DNA from: Bacteroidota bacterium
GTDB taxonomy: Bacteria; Bacteroidota; Bacteroidia; Chitinophagales; Chitinophagaceae
NCBI GenBank assembly: GCA_023422835.1
Contig: JAFAGI010000011.1
Location: 79,010-143,009 of the forward strand
Direction of reading: 5' to 3'
DNA length: 64,000 nt
Shown: piece by piece, positions 8,910 to 17,885 of the stretch
Numbering within the stretch: the stretch's first letter is position 1
Layout: every line of letters begins with the position of its first letter
Position numbers and translations under genes: made by a program
The notes under the pieces: generated by a model
Seen by the model: the letters and a program-made list of their open reading frames with translations, nothing else
What the model was told of the DNA's origin: nothing
Database searches by the model: none

Positions 8910-11900
8910 TTATAAAGTAATATCAATTCCAAATCCATAATATATGGGTGTAGGGTATGCTCTTGCACTGTTTGCGCCATCGTTTATGAGATTATTATTA
9001 AACTCTGTTGTTTCCGGGTCCATAAAATTGAGCTTGGAAAACGTGAGTAAATTTTGCACTGACATATATGCACGCAGGCCTTTCAGCTTTGCTTTGTCAA
9101 GCACTGTCTTAGGCAGTGAATAACCCAATTGGATGTTTTTCACTCTCAGGTAAGCAGCGTCGAATAAATACATATCGGAGCCTTGGCGATAGTTGTTGGT
9201 AACAGACTGGCTTCCTGCCGCTGCTATGCGCGGGAAACGCGCATCCGTGTTGAAAGGTGTCCAGAAGTCAAGCTGGTGTTTATACAGTATCTGTGCATAA
9301 TTGAAGTGAAACGGCTCTATAAGTTCACCTCTAAGCGCCGCGGTTCTTTTACCTACACCCTGCAGAAATACCATCAGGTCAATTCCTTTGAAAGTAACAT
9401 TGTAAGTCAAACCGTAATTTAGTCTCGGAAAGCCGTTACCCAGAATAAACAGATCAGCATCATTGATTACTCCGTCCTGGTTATAATCCACATACTTATT
9501 ATCGCCGATGCCAACTGTTAAGCCTGCGGGGCGCGGAGCGTTGAGCACATCGTCCAGATTTTGTATGTAGCCGTCTCTTTTATATCCTACATAAGAGCGG
9601 AAAGGAACGCCTTCTTTTAGAATAATGCGCATTTCTTCCGCGCCACGTATTTCTGTATTTCCACCAAAATCCAATACTTTGTTTTTGTTATCGCCGAGGT
9701 TAAAGCTGATGCGGTGATTGAAGAGCCTACCTGCTTTGTTATAGGTAGCGTTGATCTCCCATCCCTCATTTCTCAACTTCCCTGCATTATAATCAGGAAA
9801 AGTAGCGCCAAATGTTCCCGGCACGGCAGGCGGGATAAGGATGTCTGAAGTAATCCTGTTGAAATAATCGAAAGACAATTCCAGTGCACGGTTAAAGAAG
9901 GTTGCATCAATACCAATATTGGTTGTTGCAGATTTTTCCCAACTGATGTCGGGATTGTTGGGCGAAACGCCTGTACCGCCTACAGGAACATTGTTGAATG
10001 CATAAGCATTGTTGTATAAGAAGTAGCGGTAAATATACTGGTAATTGCCGATGTTCTGATTGCCTAAAATACCGTATGAACCTCTCAGCTTAAGATCGCC
10101 GACATTTTGCTTGTAGGCCTGCATAAAATCTTCATTTGTGATGCGGTAGCCCAGCGAAATAGAAGGGAAGAAGCCCCAGCGGTTGTAGCCAGGAAATCTG
10201 GAAGATCCGTCGAAGCGGAAGCTGAATTCGCCATAATATTTATTGCTGTAGTTATAAGATGCCCTGCCGAAAAAAGAGTTCAGGCTGTTTTGGTTATTGT
10301 CAGATAATGAATTGTATGAATCCGTCCATACAACCGTACCATCGCCGGGAATACCCAGTTCAGGATCAGTGAATTTTTTATGTACTCCGTTAGCAAAATA
10401 ATTATATGACTCATTGGATGCGCCCAGCAGGAGGGCTGTGTTGTGCAAACCAAATCTTTTCTTAGCTTCTAAAAGTAATTGTGTGTTGTAGAAAACGCCT
10501 TTAGAGTTTCTGTCCCACACGTCACGATCAGCATTGGCAGTACCGCGCGGATAAAAATTAACCTGCATCAGGCGCTCTACCTGGTGGTTTGCTGTTTGAT
10601 CGAAGCCAAAAACGCCTCTGATGTTGAGCCAGTCTGTGATATCGTAAGCGGCAATAAAATTGCCCAGTATATTATCATTGTTATAATTCCTGTATCCTCC
10701 TGCCTCCAGAAGACCCAGCGGGCTAAACTCAGTGAGCACGTCGTTGATAAGGTATCTGCCAAGACTATCTTTCAAAAGATAATAAGGCGGCAACCTTCGG
10801 GCGTCTGCAATCAGGTTTGAAGTGAAGTTAGAGTGGTCTTTGCCAAAGCTCTTATTGTAGGCAATGTTTGTCGTTAATTTTACCTTGCCGATTGTATTGG
10901 TCATGTTTACACGGAAGTTGTATCTTTCCCATCCTTTTCTGGGGCCTACGAGGTTGCTTTCCTGATTGGTATAGCCGCCGGAAACGAGGAATGTGGTTCT
11001 TTCATTGCCCCCGCTTACGCTGATGTTGTGATTGTGCTGTATGGAATTTTTCAAAATCGTGTAGAGCGCCCATTCATAATCACCCTGCTGCTGCCTTTCC
11101 CTGATCTGTTGTGGCGAAAATATCGGTGCATTGCCTGCGTTGATCTCTGACTGGTTTCTTAGAATCATATTCTCATAGCCTTTTACGGGCTTGTATGGAA
11201 TGTTGGGCACCTGCACGCCTACAAGCCCATTGTAGTTGACAGTAACCGGGGTATTGCGTCTTCCGGACTTTGTAGTGATCAATATTACGCCATTGGAAGA
11301 CCTGGAGCCGTAAATAGCAGCTGTGCCGGCATCTTTCAATACAGAAACATTATCAATATCAGCAGGATTCAGCAGGTTGATATCGCCGCCAACAACACCA
11401 TCAATCACCACTAATGGTGAATTATCCTGCATAGAATTAATGCCGCGGATGTTGATATTCATTGCACCGCCCGGCTCCATGTTGCGCTGCTGGATAATGA
11501 GCGCCGGCGAAGTACCCTGTAAGGCTTGTGTGGTATTAACGGCCGGCTTCCCCTGGATGGCTTCTGCTGCTACCTTGTCAAGCGCGCCCACCACATCTGC
11601 ACGCCTTTGCGTGCCATAACCTACAACTACCACTTCTCCCAGTTCGGCAGCCTGCTCGGCAAGACGGATCATTACCGTGTTTTTTCCTGGGGTGTTGATC
11701 CTGTAATTGATCAATGAATCAGCTGCATAACCAACATACTCAAAAAACAGATCATAAGTGTTGCCAGGTGTCACGTTGGGATAATTAAAAATCCCTTCTG
11801 TATTGGTTGTAGTAAAATGGCTTTCACCGGTATCATCATGAACAACCCTGATGGAAACCCCGGCTAATGGTTCTCCGTTGGCAGAGAGAACCGTTCCTTC

Positions 11901-11987
11901 TATTGTTGTTGTTTCCTGTGCCTGCACAAACCCGGCAGAGAAACATAACAACAACAAGGTCACGATCATTTTGTGTTTTACTTTCAT
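8910..11987 (-). CDS. susC: SusC/RagA TonB-dependent outer-membrane transporter
   Basis: 1025 residues, the usual SusC size. Order: signal peptide (1-24), carboxypeptidase-regulatory-like domain (about 28-110, TIEGTVLSANGEPLAGVSIRV), TonB-box region ELGEVVVVGYGTQRRADVVGA, plug domain with GGAMNINIRGINSM and LVVIDGVVGG, DAGTAAIYGSRSSNGVILI, then a long beta-barrel. It moves glycan fragments across the outer membrane with energy from TonB. It lacks the N-terminal STN signalling domain even though a FecR anti-sigma lies just upstream (52 nt gap), so direct FecR contact through the standard route is not evident. The first gene of the import part of the mannan locus. Confidence 0.95.
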   Translation of the reverse strand: MKVKHKMIVTLLLLCFSAGFVQAQETTTIEGTVLSANGEPLAGVSIRVVHDDTGESHFTTTNTEGIFNYPNVTPGNTYDLFFEYVGYAADSLINYRINTPGKNTVMIRLAEQAAELGEVVVVGYGTQRRADVVGALDKVAAEAIQGKPAVNTTQALQGTSPALIIQQRNMEPGGAMNINIRGINSMQDNSPLVVIDGVVGGDINLLNPADIDNVSVLKDAGTAAIYGSRSSNGVILITTKSGRRNTPVTVNYNGLVGVQVPNIPYKPVKGYENMILRNQSEINAGNAPIFSPQQIRERQQQGDYEWALYTILKNSIQHNHNISVSGGNERTTFLVSGGYTNQESNLVGPRKGWERYNFRVNMTNTIGKVKLTTNIAYNKSFGKDHSNFTSNLIADARRLPPYYLLKDSLGRYLINDVLTEFSPLGLLEAGGYRNYNNDNILGNFIAAYDITDWLNIRGVFGFDQTANHQVERLMQVNFYPRGTANADRDVWDRNSKGVFYNTQLLLEAKKRFGLHNTALLLGASNESYNYFANGVHKKFTDPELGIPGDGTVVWTDSYNSLSDNNQNSLNSFFGRASYNYSNKYYGEFSFRFDGSSRFPGYNRWGFFPSISLGYRITNEDFMQAYKQNVGDLKLRGSYGILGNQNIGNYQYIYRYFLYNNAYAFNNVPVGGTGVSPNNPDISWEKSATTNIGIDATFFNRALELSFDYFNRITSDILIPPAVPGTFGATFPDYNAGKLRNEGWEINATYNKAGRLFNHRISFNLGDNKNKVLDFGGNTEIRGAEEMRIILKEGVPFRSYVGYKRDGYIQNLDDVLNAPRPAGLTVGIGDNKYVDYNQDGVINDADLFILGNGFPRLNYGLTYNVTFKGIDLMVFLQGVGKRTAALRGELIEPFHFNYAQILYKHQLDFWTPFNTDARFPRIAAAGSQSVTNNYRQGSDMYLFDAAYLRVKNIQLGYSLPKTVLDKAKLKGLRAYMSVQNLLTFSKLNFMDPETTEFNNNLINDGANSARAYPTPIYYGFGIDITL

Positions 11988-12039
11988 TCGTTTATGTTTT
12001 ATTGTTATTAATAGCCCGGATAGAATTTCTAAAGAATTT

Positions 12040-13488
12040 TTATTTATAGATCAAAAATCTTTCAGAAGTAACCGAATACCGCAGATCGTTTATTTTACAC
12101 AAATGTTTTATTGATTTATCTACAGGGAGATTGTGGTATATTTTCCCGGTAAATAAATTTTGCGAAATGCCTTCCTCCATCTGTATCTGTATCTGGTGAT
12201 ACTTCTTTAGCTCGCCGAAAACTTCCTGAATAGTAGCATACCTGAATTCTATAAATTCTTTATTTACAAAAATTTCTTTTTTAAATTTTGTATCAGCCGT
12301 TCCGGAAACTTTTACAGCCGGAGTGGTGTATAAATTATTCCTGATGAATGGCTGCACGCTGCTTTGCCGTGCCGCCGGAGGATCTGAGACCAAAGATTTT
12401 TGTTTCATGAAAATAGTATCGTTCTCAGGGCTACGCTTCAACATGAATTGCAGATTATTCAATTCGCTTATTTTCCTGATGATGGTTTCGATGGAATCTT
12501 TTATATAAATTTTGCCGGTAAACTGGCTGTTGGAAAGAATGGCTTTATCAACCACAATTTTTACATTGAAATAATTTTCCAGTATGGCAAAAACATCCGT
12601 CACCGGCGTATAAGAAAATTGCAGCGCATATTCATTGATGTTTACCACAGCGGCTTCTTTTTTGATCTGGTTTAATGCACCTGTTTCTTGCGTAATGCGC
12701 TTCTGTAAGGTATTATCATGCAACGCAGTAGTGCCGGCAATTTTGTTGACAATAAAATCCTGATTGGGGTAGAGTACCACATCCTTAAAAGTAAAATCCG
12801 CTGAAACAGGGCTTAACAGCACTTTTCCTTCTACAAGTTTTACGCTGATAATGTTTTCATTTGTTTGATTGCAAACCCAGAATTCGGTTCCCAGAGCGGT
12901 AATGCCCACACCGCCCTCATGTACTTTGAATGGATGCTGCGCGTCTTTAGACACTTTGAAATAAGCATCCCCTTTGAGATAAATATTTCTGGCTTTTGTG
13001 AAACTGGAAAGATATTTTATTTCCGCTTTTGGCTTTAAAATTACTGTTGAGCCATCAGGAAGCTGCACATGCATTACTTCACTACCGGAGTTTGCAATTG
13101 TTTTTTGAAACTGGTTGATGAAAGAGCCGTCAGTGGTTTGCGCAAGCTCGCCGGAAAGCTGGGGTAAAACGCTTTCTTTATCGTTTCTGATAAAAAATAA
13201 GGCAATAAAAAATCCTGTAATGCACGCTGCTGCAAGTGCTTTAAAGAAAATTTTTCTGGTCGCCGGTTTATCGATGTTTTTGAAAACTTTTGCTTTTATC
13301 CTTGTCTTTACGCGCGCGGGCAGGTGAAAATTACCTGAGGCAATAGATTCAAATTCACTTTGGCCCAAATACTTTTCTAAAAGCTCAGGATACTTTTCTA
13401 AAATATCCAATACTTGTTCTGCTTCTTCTGCAGAACATTTATTGTCTATAAATCGCCTGATTAATGTGTCGAATGATTTGTTCATCAA
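12040..13488 (-). CDS. FecR-family anti-sigma factor with two C-terminal STN-like domains
   Basis: Inner-membrane anti-sigma regulator. Residues 1-75 are the cytoplasmic sigma-binding part, a membrane helix follows at about 80-101 (FFKALAAACITGFFIALFFI), then the periplasmic FecR domain (MHVQLPDGSTVILKPKAEI, GDAYFKVSKDAQHPFKV, GTEFWV). After this there are two related domains: about 286-356 (FSYTPVTDVFAILENYFNVKI, TGKIYIKDSIETIIRKI) and about 415-482 (FRYATIQEVFGELKKYHQIQI, TGKIYHNLPVDKSIKHL). Both fit DUF4974, which resembles STN. Usual relatives have one copy and about 320-390 residues; this one has 482. The extra copy may replace the STN domain missing from SusC. A start at 13485 is equally possible. 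Confidence 0.92.
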   Translation of the reverse strand: MMNKSFDTLIRRFIDNKCSAEEAEQVLDILEKYPELLEKYLGQSEFESIASGNFHLPARVKTRIKAKVFKNIDKPATRKIFFKALAAACITGFFIALFFIRNDKESVLPQLSGELAQTTDGSFINQFQKTIANSGSEVMHVQLPDGSTVILKPKAEIKYLSSFTKARNIYLKGDAYFKVSKDAQHPFKVHEGGVGITALGTEFWVCNQTNENIISVKLVEGKVLLSPVSADFTFKDVVLYPNQDFIVNKIAGTTALHDNTLQKRITQETGALNQIKKEAAVVNINEYALQFSYTPVTDVFAILENYFNVKIVVDKAILSNSQFTGKIYIKDSIETIIRKISELNNLQFMLKRSPENDTIFMKQKSLVSDPPAARQSSVQPFIRNNLYTTPAVKVSGTADTKFKKEIFVNKEFIEFRYATIQEVFGELKKYHQIQIQMEEGISQNLFTGKIYHNLPVDKSIKHLCKINDLRYSVTSERFLIYK

Positions 13489-13734
13489 ACATAATAACGT
13501 GCTACCTTACAAATTCCCTATTTTTTAAAAAAAAGCTGGATTACTTGTTGAAAAAAAGAATCAAACCTATAGTGTATGGCGCAGAACTCATATGAAGAGA
13601 GGGATGAATAAATGCTGCCCGGCAGAAATGAGAATGAAAAACAATCCGGTAACTATAATGCTAAACAAAACAATGTTATAAAGCTGAGGTATTGCCCATA
13701 AGAATGAGGGTGTATAATAGCTAACAGCTTCATG

Positions 13735-14280
13735 TTATTTCAGGAAAAGTAAAATAATCATTGCCGACATCATTTTCCTCAATTGCTTCATAGCCTGGTA
13801 AATATGATTATCTACGGTTTTTGGGGAAATATCCAGAATGGTAGCAATCTGCTTGTAGGAGTAACCTTTAAACTGAAAAAGTTCAAAAATTTTTTTTCTT
13901 GTTTTCGGCAGTTTGTTGATGCTCAAGTGGAGTTTTTTTATCAACTGCTCACTTTCTTCATAGTTAATATTATCTTTCAGTTCTTCAGCAGGTTCTCCCT
14001 GATGGGAAAGATTTTCATACAGCTTACGCATTGTTGACTGTTTGCGCAACCAGTCAATAAGCACCAGCCGCGCTTTGTGGAAAAGTTGTATTTTTTCAGG
14101 TACTTCGGTTGATAAAGAAGATCTGTACTCCCAAAATTTTATGAAGGTTTGCTGTGTAAGTTCTTCCGCATCAGGGTAGGATTTGGTTTTTTTAAGAAAA
14201 TAAAAAAACAAACATTCATTATACTTGTTGAAAAAAAACTCAAAAACTTCTGGGTTGTTATTTTTTATTTCTTCAATCAT
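13735..14280 (-). CDS. ECF-family RNA polymerase sigma factor
   Basis: 181 residues with sigma region 2 (DAEELTQQTFIKFWEYRSSL) and region 4 helix-turn-helix (YSYKQIATILDISPKTVDNH) and no region 3, the layout of an ECF sigma factor of the FecI-like group. It is expected to be held by the FecR protein encoded 246 nt downstream and to turn on the SusC operon when substrate is sensed. The C-terminus ends in a short hydrophobic tail (MIILLFLK). The 246-nt gap to FecR shows no clear terminator or promoter that I can see. Confidence 0.92.
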   Translation of the reverse strand: MIEEIKNNNPEVFEFFFNKYNECLFFYFLKKTKSYPDAEELTQQTFIKFWEYRSSLSTEVPEKIQLFHKARLVLIDWLRKQSTMRKLYENLSHQGEPAEELKDNINYEESEQLIKKLHLSINKLPKTRKKIFELFQFKGYSYKQIATILDISPKTVDNHIYQAMKQLRKMMSAMIILLFLK

Positions 14281-14496
14281 TTACGCTGATGTTATATAAT
14301 ATCCGATCATAAAGATACTTATTATTCTTCTTATTGATAAACTATTTGTTGCAAGATCTCGTAGTTACTTAAAGCAGCACGATCACAATGTAAAAAATAA
14401 ATTGCGTTATCTATAATTGTATTATAATATACCCGCACCTGTTAGGCTGATAGCTTACCTTCTACAACGATAACAGATTAAATAGTATCGAAATCA

Positions 14497-14527
14497 TTGG
14501 CTTTTTAGGTTTTTACAACTAAATTTG
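14497..14527 (+). promoter_or_regulatory. Candidate Bacteroidota promoter of the GH2 gene
   Basis: TTGG at 14497-14500 and TAAATTTG at 14520-14527 match the Bacteroidota -33 and -7 boxes (TTTG / TAnnTTTG) with a 19-nt spacer; the GH2 start is about 50 nt downstream. The rest of 14281-14578 shows nothing else that I can name. Confidence 0.5.
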
Positions 14528-14578
14528 ACCGGTTCAGATATATCATACAAATATTTATTTACATAAAATACATTTCTG

Positions 14579-17074
14579 ATGAAGCGCTTCTTTCTATTTT
14601 TTACGCTGATATTTTCTGGGGCATACTATGCAACCCATGCACAAAACCGTTCTGAATTCCTGTTAGAAAAAAACTGGAAATTCTCCAGGGAAGAAAGCAC
14701 TGATTTTATGCAGCCCACATTTGACGACAGCAAATGGCAAACAGTAACCGTACCGCATGACTGGGCTATCTACGGCCCGTTTAGCCCGAACAACGATATG
14801 CAAAATGTTGCCATTTTACAAGACGGGCAGACCAAAGCTACTGAACATGCTGGTCGCACGGGCGGCTTGCCTTTTGTGGGTATAGGGTTGTATCGCATAC
14901 AGTTCGATATCCCTCAGTTTAAAAAAGGAAAACGGGTAACTGTTTTGTTCGATGGTGCCATGGCCAATTCACAGGTATATGTCAACGGAAAGAAAGCAGG
15001 CGAATGGCCCTATGGGTACAACTCCTTTCATTTTGATATAACCGATTATGTTTTAGAAGGACAGAAAAATACCCTTGCCGTACATTTGATGAACAGGCCT
15101 GAACAATCCCGCTGGTATCCCGGCGCAGGCTTGTACCGCAATGTGCATGTAATTGTTACAGATCCCGTACATATTCCTGTATGGGGCAGCTATATTACCA
15201 CACCCGTAGTAAGAAAAGATTTTGCCCGTATAAATCTGAAAACCAAAATTGAAAACGCTGATAAAAACGGTGTTTATATTTTAGAAACTGTTATCAAGGA
15301 CGCGAATGGTAAACTCGTAAGCACAAATAAGGTAAACCTTACAACATATGATGAAGGCGAATTTGAGCAAAATTTTGTTGTACTTAATCCTGTTTTATGG
15401 TCAATAGATAATCCTGTTTTATACACTGCCGAATCTAAGTTGTACAATGCAGACCTGCTTGTTGATACCTATAATACCAGGTTTGGCATACGCTCTATTG
15501 AATTAAGGCCAAACGACGGATTCTACTTAAATGGTGAAAAAACAGTATTTCGGGGAGTATGCAATCACCACGACCTGGGGCCTCTGGGCGCGGCTGTAAA
15601 TGATGCAGCCATTCGCAGGCAAATAAGCATAATGAAAGATATGGGTGTAAATGCCATTCGTACCTCCCACAACATGCCTGCACCCGAACTGGTGCGCGCC
15701 TGCGATGAAATGGGTATGATGCTGATGGTAGAAACTTTTGATGAATGGAAGCAGCCTAAAGTAGCCAATGGTTACAATCTTTTTTGGGATAAGTGGGCTG
15801 AAAAAGATCTGGTAAATTTATTGCACAATTTCCGGAATAATCCTTCTGTTGTGATGTGGTGTATTGGCAATGAGGTGCCGGAGCAGGCAAATGGCACAGA
15901 AGGACCAAAAAGAAATAAATTTTTACAGGATATATGCCACCGGGAAGATCCAACCAGGCCTGTGACCAACGGAATGGACAATCCGGGAGCAGTTACAGCT
16001 AATAATTTTGCTGCAATAATGGATGTGGCTGGTTTTAATTACCGTCCGCATTTATACCATGAAAATTATAAAAAGCTGCCTCAGCAATTGATACTGGGTA
16101 GTGAAACTGCATCAACGGTAAGCTCCAGGGGCATCTACAAATTCCCGGTAGAAAGGAAATCGATGGTAAAATATCCCGATCACCAGGCATCTTCTTACGA
16201 TGTGGAGCATTGCGGCTGGAGCAATCTGCCCGAAGATGATTTTATTCAGCACGAAGATCTGCCGTATGCTATCGGCGAGTTTGTATGGACAGGATTCGAT
16301 TACCTGGGAGAACCTACACCATACTATACCGACTGGCCAAGCCACAGCTCCCTGTTCGGCATTGTAGATCTGGCGGGTATTCCCAAAGACAGGTTTTATT
16401 TGTATCGCAGTCACTGGAACAAAAAAGCAGAAACGCTGCACATATTGCCGCACTGGAACTGGAAGGGCCGCGAAGGTGAAATAACACCGGTATTTGTTTA
16501 TACCAATCATCCTTCCGCCGAATTGTTTATCAATGGAAAAAGCCAGGGAAAACGCACCAAAGACCTCAGCGTGAAAAGAGATTCAAGCGCCAATAAAGAA
16601 GCCGAAAAAACTTTTGAACGTCAGAAAAGATACCGGTTAATGTGGATGGATACCAAATATGAACCCGGGACAATAAAAGTAGTGGCATATGATGCCAATG
16701 GAAAAGCGGTAGCTGAGAAAGAAATGAAAACTGCCGGAAAGCCACATCGCATAGATCTTTCCGTGGACAGGACCCATATTAAAGCAGACGGGAAAGATCT
16801 TGCTTTCATCAACGTAAAAATAGTAGACAAAGAGGGCAACTTCTGCCCCGACGAGACAAGGCAGATCAACTTTAAGGTGGCCGGTGCAGGAAATTACAAA
16901 GCTGCGGCCAACGGCAACCCAGCCAGCCTGGAATCGTTTCAGGCGCGTTCTATGAAATTGTTTAGCGGGCAATTAACAGCTATAGTACAATCCGGAGAAA
17001 ATCCCGGCAACATTATTTTTGAAGCAAGCGCCAAAGGTGTGCGAAGCGCTAAAATAAATATTCATACGAAATAA
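14579..17074 (+). CDS. GH2 beta-galactosidase-type glycosidase, exported
   Basis: 831 residues with a signal peptide (MKRFFLFFTLIFSGAYYATHAQ). Order: GH2 sugar-binding jelly roll (about 25-190, WQTVTVPHDWAIYG), Ig-like domain (195-305), TIM barrel (310-600), DUF4982-type domain (about 620-700, HWNWKGREGEITPVFVYTN) and a C-terminal beta domain with ADGKDLAFINVKIVDKEGN. The acid/base Glu432 is in MWCIGNEVPEQ, and Glu509 in LILGSETAS is the likely nucleophile. Family members hydrolyse beta-galactosides or related beta-linked sugars; the exact substrate is not readable. It is transcribed away from the sigma gene, so it may belong to a side-chain step of the same locus or be independent. Confidence 0.9.
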   Translation: MKRFFLFFTLIFSGAYYATHAQNRSEFLLEKNWKFSREESTDFMQPTFDDSKWQTVTVPHDWAIYGPFSPNNDMQNVAILQDGQTKATEHAGRTGGLPFVGIGLYRIQFDIPQFKKGKRVTVLFDGAMANSQVYVNGKKAGEWPYGYNSFHFDITDYVLEGQKNTLAVHLMNRPEQSRWYPGAGLYRNVHVIVTDPVHIPVWGSYITTPVVRKDFARINLKTKIENADKNGVYILETVIKDANGKLVSTNKVNLTTYDEGEFEQNFVVLNPVLWSIDNPVLYTAESKLYNADLLVDTYNTRFGIRSIELRPNDGFYLNGEKTVFRGVCNHHDLGPLGAAVNDAAIRRQISIMKDMGVNAIRTSHNMPAPELVRACDEMGMMLMVETFDEWKQPKVANGYNLFWDKWAEKDLVNLLHNFRNNPSVVMWCIGNEVPEQANGTEGPKRNKFLQDICHREDPTRPVTNGMDNPGAVTANNFAAIMDVAGFNYRPHLYHENYKKLPQQLILGSETASTVSSRGIYKFPVERKSMVKYPDHQASSYDVEHCGWSNLPEDDFIQHEDLPYAIGEFVWTGFDYLGEPTPYYTDWPSHSSLFGIVDLAGIPKDRFYLYRSHWNKKAETLHILPHWNWKGREGEITPVFVYTNHPSAELFINGKSQGKRTKDLSVKRDSSANKEAEKTFERQKRYRLMWMDTKYEPGTIKVVAYDANGKAVAEKEMKTAGKPHRIDLSVDRTHIKADGKDLAFINVKIVDKEGNFCPDETRQINFKVAGAGNYKAAANGNPASLESFQARSMKLFSGQLTAIVQSGENPGNIIFEASAKGVRSAKINIHTK

Positions 17075-17429
17075 CCATGCCGCCTTAGGCGGGGCCAGTA
17101 AGGAATGCTTATTTATCGCGACAACTGAAAAATAAATAAAATACATACATGCAAAGGAACATGTTAATCCCGATAGCTACCGGCAGGAACGAACGTATAA
17201 GCGAAGTGACCCTCCGAGAGCTATCGGAAACAAGAAAACCCGCCTGGCTGTGGGCGATTAAAAACAGATAAAATAAGGTCATAATGCGCTTAGTCTAACT
17301 AGTAAAATATTACCTTTCCGGATGTGTAAAAGAGCCTGTATAGATAACCATTAAACAATCAATATGGATGGCTGCACTTGATCTTATCCAAAATGTATTA
17401 TCTTTAATAATCTTAAACTACTCAAACAT
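17075..17429. other. 355-nt intergenic region with an inverted repeat
   Basis: CCGCC-TTA-GGCGG (17080-17092) is a small hairpin without a T run just after the GH2 stop. CCGATAGCT (17170-17178) and AGCTATCGG (17219-17227) are perfect inverted arms bounding a 40-nt GC-rich centre (GGAACGAACGTATAAGCGAA), unlike the AT-rich surroundings; it looks like a dispersed intergenic repeat. I see no gene. Confidence 0.5.
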
Positions 17430-17837
17430 ATGACATCAAAAATAGTTTACAAAGGCGATCTCAGAACGGAAATGACGCACTTGCAGAGTGGGTCCACAGT
17501 ACAGACAGACGCTCCGGTAGATAACCAGGGCAGGGGAGAATTATTTTCACCTACAGACCTGGTGGCCACGGGCTTAGGCAGTTGCATGATGACCATCATG
17601 GGCATTAAAGCACAAAGCATAGACATTGATCTTACAGGTACGGAAATGCATGTGACCAAGATTATGGCTCAAGATCCAAGGAGGATTGTAGAGATACAGA
17701 TTGAAGTAGATTTTCCTGATCGTTTATCTACCCTGGATGAGAAGCAAAAAACGATTATTGAAAAAGCCGGCCTTACCTGTCCGGTGGCTAAAAGCCTGCA
17801 TCCAGACATTGTACAGGCCATAAATTTCTCATGGTAG
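17430..17837 (+). CDS. OsmC family peroxide-reducing protein
   Basis: 135 residues, the standard size of OsmC/Ohr-family proteins. The two redox Cys are visible: LGSCMMTIMGI (about Cys53) and AGLTCPVAKSLHP (about Cys115). Family knowledge: thiol-dependent reduction of organic hydroperoxides in the cytoplasm by a homodimer. No signal peptide. It stands alone between the GH2 gene and the E1 gene, 48 nt before the latter, and may be cotranscribed with it. Confidence 0.9.
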   Translation: MTSKIVYKGDLRTEMTHLQSGSTVQTDAPVDNQGRGELFSPTDLVATGLGSCMMTIMGIKAQSIDIDLTGTEMHVTKIMAQDPRRIVEIQIEVDFPDRLSTLDEKQKTIIEKAGLTCPVAKSLHPDIVQAINFSW

Positions 17838-17885
17838 ATCAGGCTTTAAACAAATCTCTAAAACATTTTTTGCTATATTCGTACA

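Noticed and set aside
10479..10820. Small + strand gene inside susC
   Set aside because: It is the antisense shadow of a highly conserved barrel region; codon use and start are not convincing.
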